A stretch of 64,000 bases of DNA from Doryteuthis pealeii (GCA_023376005.1 CM042145.1:15672066-15736065); one strand, 5' to 3'; numbered from the stretch's first letter, positions 43,959-55,830 are shown. Notes: a model not told the origin generated them from the letters alone. Translations and numbers: made by a program.

Positions 43959-44000
43959 TATCTACCCAAGGTTTCAAGCTTTTTTGCTTTCGTCAGGATA
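43959..44000 (-). ncRNA. Hammerhead ribozyme D (minus strand)
   Basis: On the minus strand: stem I TATC/GATA; core CTGACGA (43996-43990); stem II AAGC/GCTT around six A; GAAA; stem III ACC/GGT closing TTG; cleavage triplet GTA, cut after 43963. All pairs fit. It lies in a dispersed element with TTTATTTATTTATTTA next to it and GTGCTC further out, features shared with the foldback at 1955-2195. Confidence 0.75.
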
Positions 44001-44479
44001 CCTTTAATTCCTCTGGTGTTTCTGCAAAAACATATTTTGCTGTTATGTTTTTGTTGAGAACCGCAATTATATCAGTTGATTATTGTGGACGCTCGTGGAA
44101 TTGAAATTTTATTTTTAGAAATTTTTAAATTTAAGCATTTAAAAAAAAGTATATATATAGATATATAGATATATATATGTGTGTGTGTGTGTGAAGAGAA
44201 AATGGAAGTGAATCCGACTATGTAATATAGTGAAAAATTATATATATATATATTATGGTGATTGCCGCTTCTTGACAGAATAAGGCCATTTCTACAATAG
44301 TTCAGTTGAGAGCAGTTGTGAGTGCGCAGATGGCCCACGGGTCCAGCTTTTTTTTTTTTTTTATTTTTTTTTTTTTAATTATGTACCCTGTCACACATGT
44401 GAGACCCTCGACATACAGGCCCTGCCACACAGGTCAGAGTTCAATGTAGGAAATGTTTGCATGGTGTCCGTCATGTGTT

Positions 44480-44740
44480 GCTTCAGAAAGGAGGGCTCTA
44501 GTCAACTTACCTCATACTTCTTACAGCTATCATCAGCCTGTCTTTCCATGAGGATGTGTATCCAGCCCACCCACTTCTGTCAATTGGTCCTTATAGCTGA
44601 AACTGATTTCTGCAAGGGCATCGATGTCGGCCCCCATATCGAAATGCTCCCCTGTCACAATACTAGTATGTAGTTTCCCAAACTCTCAAGATCGGGAGGT
44701 GTCCAGACATTCCAGGAGGCTATTGTTAGCTTATTGTGTT
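44480..44740 (-). pseudogene. LINE endonuclease (APE-type) N-terminal relic
   Basis: Minus strand starts KLTIASWNVWTPPDLE, the start of the AP-endonuclease domain of RTE-like LINEs. After a frameshift it reads DIDALAEISFSYKDQLTEVG, matching the usual DIAALSETR..G.L.EVG segment. Several stops follow. Confidence 0.6.
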
Positions 44741-44837
44741 GTAGTGTTTTGTTATATATATATATATAGATAGATAGATAGATATATATATGTGTGTGTG
44801 TGTGTGTGTGAAGAGAAAATGGAAGTGAATCCGACAG

Positions 44838-45026
44838 TATGTAATATAGTGAAAATTGAAAAAACACAAGTTCATAAAACGAGTGATGTTTATTTCGCCA
44901 ACGCTGCAGTGTTTCATCTGTAAGCCCTGATGAAGATCTATTGAAACAGATTGAAACACTGCAGCGTAGCCGAAATAGACTTCACTTGTTTTATGAACTT
45001 GTGTTTTTTCAATTTTTTACTATATT

Positions 45027-45032
<6 letters not shown>
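44838..45032. repeat. Foldback element, about 90-bp arms
   Basis: AATATAGTGAAAATTGAAAA and AACGCTGCAGTGTTTCAT recur inverted (GAAACACTGCAGCG, TTTTTCAATTTTTTAC) around GCCCTGATGAAGATC. Bounded by TG/TA microsatellites on both sides. Confidence 0.68.
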
Positions 45033-45057
<25 letters not shown>

Positions 45058-45399
45058 GGTGTAGATAAAAATTCAAAACACACCTTCTTCAGGAGAATAT
45101 ATATATATATATGTGTGTGTGTCTGGTTGAAAATAGAGGAAAAAGATGATGTAATAAAACAGCAACTAAATTCAATTGATATTTCACCTTGGGTTGAGTG
45201 AAGCTTCCTCAGAATTTATTGTGAAGACAAATGCTTTTTACAGTCTGCTTTTATACTGAAAAGGTAATTTTGGTGCTGATAAGGGATGGAAAGAGGGGAG
45301 GTTTGGATGTGCAGTCTAGAGAGAAGAAATTAAAAGAAATGTCCACTTTTTCCTCTATTTTCTACCACATTTTGTCGGAATTACTCAATCCTACACTCC

Positions 45400-45433
<34 letters not shown>

Positions 45434-45437
<4 letters not shown>

Positions 45438-45738
45438 TTTCTTCAGTAATTTCAAAAAAGTTATTTTTTCGAACATCTCGGAAATTATCCATATTTCAAC
45501 TGATTTCATTTAAAACAAATAAGGATTTACTCTGACGAAGGGCGTTATTTCTTTGTATACAAAAAAATTTCTGTAGTTTTTTCTATTATTTTATTTATTT
45601 TATTTTGTATTTAAAATAATATAGAATACATGTATGCATGGATAAACTCCTGGCCGAAACGCGTGTCAGTAAATAAGATAAAATAAATCCTATTTTATCC
45701 ATTCAACATTTTCTTTCCTTATTTTTCATTTCCACATA
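45434..45738. repeat. TA-flanked dispersed element, family T, second copy
   Basis: Same order of motifs as at 10681 with about 300 bp; both copies are bounded by (TA)n. Confidence 0.6.
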
Positions 45739-46994
45739 TATATATATATATTGCATATAAAGAACCTTTTATAATTTTCAAGTAAAATCACTCAATAAAT
45801 ATATATTTCAGAATAAATATATTTTTTCATAATTTTTTTTTCCAAATAATTCGAGTAATTTTCCAAACTTGCAAATCATTAAATATCTTGCTCTGAGGTG
45901 ACTTGCATAGCGAGTTCATCTTGCATACTATTAATACTAATTTAGCTCGGTTTTTATGAGGTGCTCTACACGTGAGGCCTTGGCCAGACTGAATAAATAA
46001 CTATTTGAGGGTAAAATAATTTAGAATGATCTCCCTTATTTGCAGGCCGCCATATTCAAACAACTTGCACGCGGCAGGCACCGTGAAAAAAAAACTTTTA
46101 AACTTTAACAATATGCGAATTGTGACTGGCTACGACCGGGTCATCAGGTTAGTCTTTAAAGGCATTTTTATGCAGAAATATCTTCAAACATGAAATTACT
46201 GAGCCAATCCATATCAAGCTTTTCTTTATTATTTTTTTCTTCATTATTATTGAATCCCAATCGTATCCGAAACCAAAAACGTGACATTTACTTGACACAT
46301 GTTCATTCAGAAATTGACTAAAACATCAAACAAGAACATTTTTTGTTATTTCAAATCTTCGTGTTTATTAAGACCTCTGACCACTATGTTGATTTAAATG
46401 ACAAACAATTCCCTATTTTTTATATCACCGGCTAGAGAAATAAAGAGAAGAACTTTCATTTTCTTTATTTTTTTGCTAAGGTTAACACGAAAAGAATCAG
46501 TTGAAAAAAAAAAATCACAAAACAAAACAAGACAAAATAACCTGAAGATAAAAAAAACTTTTAAAAACATTTTTAAAAAAATGACTATTTTGATTTGATC
46601 ACTTTATTTATTTTATAAAAGATATTTATCGAAAATATGTTTCCCTCGCTTTTTTATTTTATTTTACTCGTAATTTTTGTTTGACTAAACTGAAAACTAA
46701 TAGTAATAAATAAAATGAAAGAAGAAAAAAGAGAGCTTAACGAAGTTCATCGGATTGAATGTAGAATAAATAACTTCTATTAATTATGTTTACTTTAATT
46801 AAGTATAGTTATTTATATCAAAAGATATTTTATTATTACACGCTTGATTTATGTATAAGAATTAAAAACATTGTTATTTGTTCATTTATGCTCAATGAAA
46901 AACGAAACTTCTTCAACCTTTAAATCTAGACATTCACTAAAATTTCCTCCCTTCCTGACGTCATTATATATATATATATACAAATTTAAGTGTT
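45739..46994. other. AT-rich, no gene recognised
   Basis: Apparently single-copy within the window. GCGAATTGTGACTGGCTACG then ACCGGGTCATCAGG at 46116 is GC-richer but not recognised. A 66-codon frame at 46398 is lysine-rich and A-rich, without features. Confidence 0.4.
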
Positions 46995-47115
46995 TCAATA
47001 TCATTGGTACGTAGCAAAGACATAAAGTTAACGGCACTTTGTAACTTTCCGTTTCTCGTCTGTCATTTCAAAAGGCGAGAAACCGACATTTAACAAGTGC
47101 TGTTGATTTATGTCT
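46995..47115. repeat. Imperfect foldback
   Basis: GTAGCAAAGACATAAAGTTA pairs with ATTTATGTCTTCGCTAC around CGTTTCTCGTCTGTC; followed by (TA)n. Confidence 0.55.
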
Positions 47116-47129
47116 TCGCTACCCCAACT

Positions 47130-47165
<36 letters not shown>

Positions 47166-47407
47166 ATCACTTATAAAAATAATTTCAGGAAATTTTACGG
47201 GTGTCTAGAAAATCAAAACAATGCAAACAGTTTGTATTCCAAACAGTATTTAATTCAAAATTTAGTAAATAAATCAAGACGAAGCAGTATTGTCAGCATT
47301 ATCATTTATTCTATTTTTTCTATTTTCTTTCATACTTTAGTTGTTTTTACTTTTCTTTTTATAGCAATTCACTTTAGTCATCATTTCTACGACCACCAAT
47401 ACGAGGA

Positions 47408-47460
47408 ACAGAGAAACTTTTTACTGTCTTCGTTCTACTGCCCCAGGAACGAAGACAGTA
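47408..47460. repeat. Short perfect foldback
   Basis: ACTTTTTACTGTCTTCGTTC and its exact reverse complement enclose TACTGCCCCAG. Confidence 0.7.
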
Positions 47461-47984
47461 AAAAGTGTCTCTGTACCATAAGTAATCTCAGATTACTTAC
47501 ATAATAAAGTAACTTCTGGATGTGATGCAAACTCTCATCAAATTTGTTTCAGTTAAATTGCGATATTTAAAAAATAAAAAAAGCAACTAAAATTGAAATT
47601 ATGAAAGAAAATACCAGTCAAAATTAATGATAATAATGATCGATACTTCATCTAAAATGAATAAATAAGTAGGCATACCAATTTTTCGTTCTGCTTTTCA
47701 TTTTAAAATAAATAAAATTAATTAAATCGATTATTTAAGGTCAAATTTTTGTCTAAGTCGAAAGTATAAACATAATGAGCATCAGTAAAAAAAAAGAAAA
47801 AAGAAAAAAGAAAAGCAAAATTAAATATCACGCATGTAATTTATTTTTTAATACATTTAAAATTATTTCGGTTTATTTTACTCAAATTGGTCGTAAACGC
47901 TGTCTAAAGATGGCGTAAAAAAACCCGGTTGTTTAAACAAAATAAATTAACACTCCGATGAAAAATCAACATGAAAATTCATTA

Positions 47985-48350
47985 AAATCGGATAATTCCC
48001 TTTATTTGTAAATTTTTGGTAAAGAAAACTATTTCCTCGTAAATTCCTACCATAAAAAACTGAACCCCTCATTTTATGTCCGTGTTTTTGCAATCAATGT
48101 TTTATTTTTCTTGCACCCGTTATTTTACCAATACTAAATATATTTTCTTATTTGTAAAAGAATAAAAAAAAATATATTAATATGTAAAAAACGGTGCAAG
48201 AAAAATTAAAACATTTATTGCAAAAAACACGACATAAAAATGAGGGGTTCAGTTTATTTTATGTAGGAATTTACGAGGAAATTGTTCTTTTTTACCAGAA
48301 AATGTTTAAATAATAATTTTAAAAAAATATGAAAAAAAAATCCCGATTTA
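47985..48350. repeat. Large foldback, about 165-bp arms
   Basis: TTTCCTCGTAAATTCCTAC, GAACCCCTCATTTTATGTC and TTTTTCTTGCACCCGTT recur inverted (AACGGTGCAAGAAAAA, ATAAAAATGAGGGGTTC, AGGAATTTACGAGGAAA). Confidence 0.65.
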
Positions 48351-48644
48351 AACACTAAAACAGCTAAAAAAACAAATACCCCCAAAACATGTCTATATGA
48401 AAATTTGTTAGATCAATTAGTTCCATTTTAAAAAACCCACCTGATATTTCTACTTTATACTCTTTTGGAGTGCTTACTTTAAATACTGTCAGATCTTCAC
48501 ACAAATAGATTTTTTTTTAATCTATCAAAAAATAGCCGCACTGTCGGCAAGAGTTGCTGCTGCAATCTCTGTAAAGGGATAAAAAAAAAAAACCCCTCCC
48601 ACACAAAAAGAAAATATGCCTGAAGTATTACACCAAAACTTCAT

Positions 48645-48960
48645 CCATTGATGAAGCTCCAGTTTAGAGTTCTGGGGAATGTAGAAGTCACTCCCTCTGC
48701 CATTACTCCCCAGTTTCACACCGCCTAGGAATCATAAGGTTCCTGTTTCAATACCGGCCATTTGCCAATCAGCGCAGTGAGTAGCACAGTATCGTCACGT
48801 AAGTGAGTACGATGATGTAGATGCGAAGCTTCCACGTCTGACCCAAACAATCTCCTTGTTCTAGCGTCTGTAGAGAAAAGGGATAGGACTCCCTCGCAAG
48901 TATGGCTTGATGCCGACTTTAGGACACCCCAATACTTTACTTACTTTACTTGACATTATT
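48645..48960 (+). repeat. R3 fragment followed by a corrupted SINE1
   Basis: GATGAAGCTCCAGTTTAGAG and CATTACTCCCCAGTTTC (R3), then CGCCTAGGAATCATAAGGTT and the SINE1 body with many single-base insertions (GTATCGTCACGTAAGTGAGT). Beginning of the indel-rich stretch. Confidence 0.55.
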
Positions 48961-49082
48961 AGTTTAGCGTTTGTGAAAAGGATAGACTCCCTTCTGTCTA
49001 GTGATGACTACATATGCCACCCCTACAACTAGGGATTCTTGAAACCATATGTGTACAGAAATACAAAATATTACTGAGGCTA

Positions 49083-49392
49083 TATATATATGTAATATAA
49101 AAAACTTCCTTCACACGAGCAGTATGCACACAAGTCAATTTTAATGAGTTGAAAACAGTTTAAAAATTCAGTCAGTTTCACTTCTCCTAGACTTAGTTAC
49201 ACTATCGCCACTGCCGTTACAGACATAGCACAGTCCCCTGCTATTTTATCCATATTGTAAGGAGAAATTGGATTCATACCTCCCAAAGTGAATTACGCTA
49301 AGTGAAATCGCAAGACAGCTTCATCCAGAAGTGAACTCTGCTAAGGTCCTTTTCCTACGACTCTAACCATTAGACCACGTGCTTCCATACTT
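49083..49392 (-). mobile_element. SINE2 with many indels
   Basis: CTTCCTTCACACGAGCAGTA to CTCTAACCATTAGACCACGT, with scattered one-base insertions and losses unlike other copies. Confidence 0.5.
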
Positions 49393-49394
49393 GA

Positions 49395-49675
49395 ACTATA
49401 ATTGGTAATGCCATTTCTAGAAATAAAATGTCATTTCCAATGCATTTTTTATAGTAAAATCATTTCCAATGCATTTTAAGATTAAAAATCATTTCCAAGC
49501 ATTTTATAGTGTTAAAAATACATTTCCAAGTATTTTTATAGTAAAATCATTTCCAATGCATTTTATAGTGAAAAATCATTTCCAATGCATTTTTATATAG
49601 GAAAAATCATTCAATGCATTTTATTAGTATAAAATCATTTCCAATTGAATTTGTATAGTAAAATAAACCCTCTGC
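49395..49675. repeat. About 33-bp tandem repeat, noisy
   Basis: CATTTCCAATGCATTTTATAG plus TAAAAT repeated with many single-base changes in homopolymers. Confidence 0.7.
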
Positions 49676-50224
49676 CGTGATAGGAACATCAGGAAACTGA
49701 GTTGTGACTACCCCTTCATACCACTTACTCCCATGTACACTATGACTTGGATTGTAGTACCCATAAGTCCCATCTAGGGGTACAAATAATCTGTTTAAAA
49801 ATAAAACCTCTAAGAAACAACTGCACAAAAAAATGTAAAATGAAGACAATGAATTGATCCCTGTAAGCATAAAATAGTCCTAATGGTAGTAATGACAAAC
49901 AATCACACCAACAGCTTTGAAAGTTTTATTTACTTAGGATAATTGGTACACTTATTGACGAGATATATAGTCTAGTATTCAACTAGGAGTTCTTCCAAAA
50001 ATGGATAAGTAACTTCTCATAATTTACTTATTCCAATGGTTGATATGCTTTTAAAATCAATCAATTATGCATCCATTTATTTCTTGTAAAAAAAAAGACT
50101 GATTTTTGCATTAGTATAACCCAGTACAGGGTTGACCATAAAACAACCAATCATCTACCTGCCTAATTATCTATTTCTCTGTTTGTTGTTTTTTTATGAT
50201 ATCAACCCTATTTCAGTATTTAAA

Positions 50225-52546
50225 TGCTGTAATCAAGTCACTTGTGATATTTGTTTTGTACAAAAGGTAATCCTATTTCCCTCAATCATTTCTTATTCTT
50301 CACTCTTCTCTACATCTAATAATAAGATCTCAAACTCTTCTGGAAAAGTTGATGGATGGCAGTTCACCCGTCTATTCACTTTCTTTTCATTCACTCTTGC
50401 CTTCACTCTCATACTAAAAGGAAAATAATCCTCAAACTCTTCTTGAAAATTTAGAATGCCAGGCTTCACCATGTCCTATTCACTTCTTTTCATTACTCTT
50501 CCTTCTACACATACTAGAAGGTAATAATCCCTCAAATCTTCTAAAATTGTATAGATGCTCAGGCTTCACTGTCCTATCTCAACTTTCTTTTTCACCTCTG
50601 CCTTCTTACACTCATACTACAATAGGAATAATCCTCAAACTCTTCTGAATTATGAATGGCCGTCTTCACCTGTCCTATTCACTTTATATATATATATATA
50701 CTTCTACTAGAAAGAAAATCCTAAACTCTTTCTCTGAAAAGTTATGAGATGGCCAGCTCCCGTCCTATCCACTTTCCTTTTTCATTACTCTTGCCTTCTT
50801 ACACTATACTAAAGGAAAAATCCTCAAGCTCTCTGAAAAGTGATAATATCAGCTTCACCCGTCCTATTCACTTTCTTTTCATTCACTCTTCTTCTTCACA
50901 CAAGAAGGGAAAAATCCTTCAAACTCTTCTGAAAAGTTGATGAGTTCAGCTTCACCATCCTATCTCACTTCTTTTTCCATTCCTCTTCCTTCTACATCCA
51001 TACTTAAAAGGAAAATCCTCAAACTCTTCTTGAAAGTTATGAATGCCAGGCTTAGCACCCATCCAATTTCACTTCTTTTCATTCCTCTCCTTTACACTCA
51101 TACAGAAAGGGAAAAATCTCAAACTCTTCTTGAAAAGTTTAAATGCCGCTTTCACCCCGCCTATCTCACTTTTTTCATTCATTGCTTCGACACTCTCTAG
51201 AAAGAAAATCCTCAAATCTTCGAATGCCAGGCTTTCACCTCCTATTCTCACTTTCTTTTCTTCCTCTTGCCTCTACCACTCAGATAGAAAGGAAAAAATC
51301 CTCAAACTTTCTTGAAAAGTGATGGTGCCAGCTTTCACCCGTCCTAATCTACTTCTTTTCATCACTCTGCTTCTACACTTTACTACTAGAAAGAAAAATC
51401 CTCAAACTCTTCTTAAAAGCTTGATGAGATACCGGCTTTCACCGTCCTATCTCACTTTCCTTTTCATTCACTCTTCCTTGCTCACACTTCATACTAGCAT
51501 AAGGAAAAAGCTTCTCTAAAACATCTTCTGATGAAAGTGATGAGATGGCCAGTTTTCACCCTCCCTATCTCATTCCTTTTCATTTCACTTTGCCTTCTAC
51601 TCTTTACTTAAAAGAAAAATCTCATACCTTCTGAAAAGTTGTATGAGATGGCCAGCTTTATCTGTTATTTCATTTCTTTTTCATCATTTTGCCTTCTACA
51701 TCACATACATAGAAAGGGATAATCCTCAAACATCTTCTAAATGATAGTTGGCAGTCTTACACCCGTTCCTATGTACTTTGCTTTTTCTTCACTCTTGCCT
51801 TCTTACACTCATACTAGAAAAAAAAAATCCTCAAACTCTTCTGAAAATTGATGAGATGCCGGCTTTTCACCCGACCTTATTTCACTTTCTTTTTATTCAC
51901 TCTGCCTTCACATCATACTAATAGGGAAAAATCCTCAAAAACTCTTCTGAAAGTTTGAGATGTTCAGGCTACCACGTCATTCACTTTCTTGTTCCATTCA
52001 CTCTGCCTCTACACTTACTAGAAAGGGAAAAATACCTCAAACTCTTCTGAAAAGTTGATGAATGGCAGGCTTTCACCCTATCTCACTTCTTTTCATTCAC
52101 TCTGCACTTCTACATCTACTAAAGGAAAAATCTCAAACTACTTCTGAAGTTGATGAGATGCCAGGTTTCCACCCGTCCTATCTCACTTTGTTTTTTCATC
52201 AATTCTGCCTTCTACACTCATACAGAAAGGAAAATTCCTCAAACTCTTCGAATGGCCAGCTTCAACCCTCCTATCCACTTCTTTTTCATTCCTCTGCCTA
52301 TCACACTCGTGAGAGTAAAAGAGAAAAAAATCCTTCAAACTCTTCTGAAACGAAATAGAATACCAGCTTTCACCCTCCTATTCACTTCTTCATTCACTCT
52401 TACTTCTACATCAACTAGAAAGAAAAAACCACAAAACTACTCTGAAAAGTTGATTGAGAATGCCAGAACTTCACCCGTCCTATCTCTACTTTTTCTTCCA
52501 GTCACTTTGCCATATCTACATCATAAATAAGGAAAATCCTCAAACT
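50225..52546. repeat. About 110-bp tandem repeat, indel-rich, ends at the gap
   Basis: Roughly 21 units of AATCCTCAAACTCTTCTGAA, GTTGATGAGATGGCCAGGC, TTTCACCCGTCCTATCTCAC and CACTCTTGCCTTCTACACTC. Units differ mostly by single-base insertions and losses, so no frame survives. Open frames here are not genes. Confidence 0.85.
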
Positions 52547-52646
52547 NNNNNNNNNNNNNNNNNNNNNNNNNNNNNNNNNNNNNNNNNNNNNNNNNNNNNN
52601 NNNNNNNNNNNNNNNNNNNNNNNNNNNNNNNNNNNNNNNNNNNNNN
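52547..52646. other. Assembly gap, 100 N
   Basis: Exactly 100 N, the usual placeholder for a gap of unknown size. Left flank is indel-rich tandem repeat; right flank is a (TA)n tract. Order and distance across it are not guaranteed. Confidence 0.99.
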
Positions 52647-52748
52647 ATATATATATATATATATATATGCAGTGCTTTACAGAACCCTCCTCAAATGAGT
52701 GTACTCTATTTTGATGGACCCAAGAAGAGAAAGGCTTCATATACTCAC

Positions 52749-52904
52749 CTTGCATCAATTTCGTTGATTGCAACAATGAAGTCTCCTGGTAGTAATCCAG
52801 AAATCTCCGCGGGTCCTTCGGGATCAAGCCATTCCACATGGACAGGTGAGTTGCCTTTGATAACAAAACCATAGGGTTTGTCCCCTCGAAGTATTCGAAA
52901 AGTC
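52749..52904 (-). CDS. Second copy of exon D
   Basis: Two silent differences from exon D (NEI and PAE codons); donor G/GTGAGT and acceptor kept. Homology to the first copy ends about 10 bases past the donor. The following intron sequence is unrelated and runs into a (TA)n tract and the assembly gap. Confidence 0.8.
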
Positions 52905-53059
52905 CTAAAAATATCAAATGAATACTTTTCTGAATAGAGTGAAAATAGCAGAGTTCTAGTTAATTCATTGATTAATTTTAATCAAGTAATGTAAGAAAAA
53001 AAATATGAAAAATACTTTATTGCTACAATGAATTTTGTTAAAATTTGGAAAACAGGAGT

Positions 53060-53335
53060 TTACTAACCCCTCGAACAGGATGTGACACCAGGTCAATTTC
53101 TTAAGCGGAGTTTACCAAGTTTGAATTCAGAGTTTTCATTCTCTTACATTTGTTGCCTAACCAAGGTTAAAGTGCATAGTCTGTCCAATGATTTATCAAT
53201 AGCTGGAGGGAAAATAATTGGATTTACACTTTTCCCAAGGGTATTAGCGCTATGTGAAATTCAAACAGCCTCGTCAAGGATTTGAACTCGCATCAACGAC
53301 TCCATTTCCCTATGACTCTAACCATCACACCACAC
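53060..53335 (-). mobile_element. SINE2, copy 2
   Basis: Counterpart of 1349-1620. Confidence 0.65.
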
Positions 53336-53628
53336 GAGTGTATGGAGTACTGATGTTTGTTACGTTATTGCTACAATTAAAATTTTTTCATTTGATTATG
53401 AAATGCTGAATAAAGTATACAGATCCTGTATAAATAAATCACCCTGTATAAAGTATACAGATCCATAAATAAATCACCCTGTACCATGCACCACCAGGAT
53501 TTTTTTAATTCTTAGTTGAATGATAAATATGTTTATCTCAGTTTAACTATGTAATAACATCAAATATAAGGTAGATTCCTGAAGAAATCATATAGATCAA
53601 AACCGTTGTGGACCCATAACTCTTTTCT

Positions 53629-53663
<35 letters not shown>

Positions 53664-53726
53664 CTTTGTTAGTATTGGAGAATTGAAAATAAAGTGCTCG
53701 ATTATGTGTGTAAGAGCTGTATTTAT

Positions 53727-53928
53727 TTATTTATTATAGTGTACAATACATTTAAGGTGCTATTGTTACCATTGGTTTCCAGGCAGCATGTTAGCTACCC
53801 TTCATCAAGACAATGTGCCTGTTTAAGAAATACAGAATCTTTCTTAAACAGGCGCATTGTCTTGATGAAGGGTAGTTAACATGCTGCCTAGAAACCAATG
53901 GTAACAATAGCACCTTAAATGTATTGTA

Positions 53929-53937
<9 letters not shown>
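53727..53937. repeat. Foldback element with relic hammerhead arms, copy 2
   Basis: Counterpart of 1955-2195, with CTTGATGA in both arms and the same hairpin order. Confidence 0.6.
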
Positions 53938-53969
<32 letters not shown>

Positions 53970-54126
53970 TTCAGGAATAAAAGAAGGTGAACTAGTATTC
54001 AACACATCTCAATCTAATAAAAATTATTGATAACATGAAACTCTGAGTCATGTTTTTATCATTTTATTATCCTATTTTAGTGATCCTGTCCCTTCAGAGA
54101 TCCTGCCCCCCCCCCCCAGTGATCCT

Positions 54127-54640
54127 GGAGGGACAGGATCATTAACAGCAGTTCTAGAGAGAGCTCAACTTCCCAGCTTGTGTTCTCTACTGAGACAGTA
54201 TCGTCTCTCCAATGGCTGGACCATGTCCGCAGGATGGATGATGTACGAATCTCTTTGCAGAGCTTTCATCTGGTAAGAGACAGATTGGTCACCCCCAGCT
54301 GTGTTTTAAGGATGTCTGCAAGAATGATCTCAGGTGTTTTTGCATTACCCCTTTCAGCTGGGAAAATTTGGCTCAGGACTGCCTTCAGTGGCGGCAGGCT
54401 CTCCGTAGCGGACTGTTCATGTCTGAAGTCACCCTGGTGCAACACCATCAAGCCAAGAGGTCCAGAAGAAAGTGGCGGCAACAAAGCACTGCCACATCAA
54501 TATCTTCAGGAACAGCTTTCACATGTTACATCTGTGTTTGAGAATGTTTTTCAAACATTGGACTTCACAGTCCCAGGAGGTGTTGTAACTTCAGGGGCAC
54601 AAGAACTATACAGTCTTCTGAGACTGCAGTGCCGATGAGT
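54127..54640 (+). pseudogene. Same LINE C-terminal fragment, copy 2, frame broken
   Basis: Matches 2396-2915 but lacks 28 bp near 54250, which shifts the frame after MDDVRI. Shows the fragment is not under selection for coding. Confidence 0.75.
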
Positions 54641-54881
54641 GATGATGATTTTATTCTATACCTAAAATATATTGTGATAGTGCTCTGCATTTTCTTGCAT
54701 TGAGCACTGTAAAAATCTTATGGATTAAAAATGCTTTTAGTTTTAAATTTTATTCATAAATATATATAGTGTCTATGTAATTGATTTTGATTGGATTGAT
54801 TTATTTTAATGTCATATCAACCTGTTTAGGGTTATTTTATGCTTAGAGGTCAGGGAATTCCAATTCACGGTGAATTTTATT

Positions 54882-54998
54882 GTTGGCTTGTTTAATCAAT
54901 TGGACAGTAAATATATAATATTTTTAACTCTTTGTCTAAAGAGTTAAAAATATTATATATTTACTGTCCAATTGATTAAACAAGCCAACAATAAGCTG
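54882..54998. repeat. Perfect palindrome in copy 2 only
   Basis: Arms of about 56 bp (TTATTGTTGGCTTGTTTAAT, CAATTGGACAGTAAATAT, ATTTTTAACTCTTT) around GTCTA. Copy 1 has only the outer left part and then unrelated tandem repeat. Confidence 0.7.
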
Positions 54999-55790
54999 CT
55001 CACTGTGGCTGCTCACTGTGGCTCTACTGTCACTGCAATCCTACCGTAAACCACTCGTATGTTCATATTTACATTTTTTGTGTAGTTGTTTCTGAAGAGG
55101 TCTTTTTTTCATGCGATCCTACGAATAATTTTTAAACATATCTATTTGACTAATAGATGTGACCCTAACAGGTACTGCCACTCTGAGTTCAAGTGGACAT
55201 GGGAGTAATGGCAATGCAGTAGTACTACTTCCCAATATCTCCAGAATTTCCTGATCAGATGCAGTTTAGTGTCATACCCAGGAAACTATGTAAACATTAG
55301 TTTACCAGGATATCTAAACTTCTGAAAAACCAAGGAGATTTAGTGTGTTTGTAGATGTAATATGAAAAATATGGGTTACCCTCCCCTGACAGAGCCTGGA
55401 AGTGGGTATTAGCAGGGGCCAAAATCCCCAGAACAGAAAAATAGTTGAAGAGGGCAGACGTCCCTACTGGGAGAACAGAACCAGACAGCAGCAGAGACGG
55501 TTGACAACTACAACGAACAACACAGACAGCACCCCAACTTTGGGTTAACATAGCAGCAGACCCATCAACGAAAGAGCCTACAACCAGAATTCTTTACCCA
55601 CAAGAAATCTACACAAAGATAAGTGTGTCATGGATTGTTACTTTATATTTATGTGACTTGAGACAGCTAAAGCAATAAGTTTTAGCAACCCATTCGCACC
55701 ATTAAACCCCTATTAATATATAAACCTTGTATTGTCTTTTATTCCTTTCTTAGCAGTATTTCGGGACCGCAAGTTCCCGATAGTAAATCA
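54999..55790. other. Copy-2-specific insertion, possibly LTR-derived
   Basis: About 790 bp absent from copy 1. Starts with a diverged R3 piece (ACCCTAACAGGTACTGCCAC), then unique sequence ending CTTTTATTCCTTTCTTAGC and CGGGACCGCAAGTTCCCG. The ending looks like an LTR 3' part, but no TG...CA pair or target duplication was fixed. Confidence 0.35.
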
Positions 55791-55830
55791 ATATATGAAA
55801 GTATAAAAATATAAAAGAGTAAAAGATCTG

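Noticed and set aside
44938..44985. CTGATGAAGATCTATTGAAAC in the 44838 foldback as a hammerhead
   Set aside because: Core and GAAA exist, but an extra A precedes stem II, stem I does not pair (AGCC with GCCG), and the sequence is mostly explained by the foldback arms.
46130..46165. Minus-strand CTGATGACCCGGTCGTAGCC
   Set aside because: No GAAA after the hairpin, and no stem I partner.
50132..52530. Series of 60-126 codon plus-strand frames
   Set aside because: They follow the 110-bp tandem repeat with random frame changes; no shared protein pattern.
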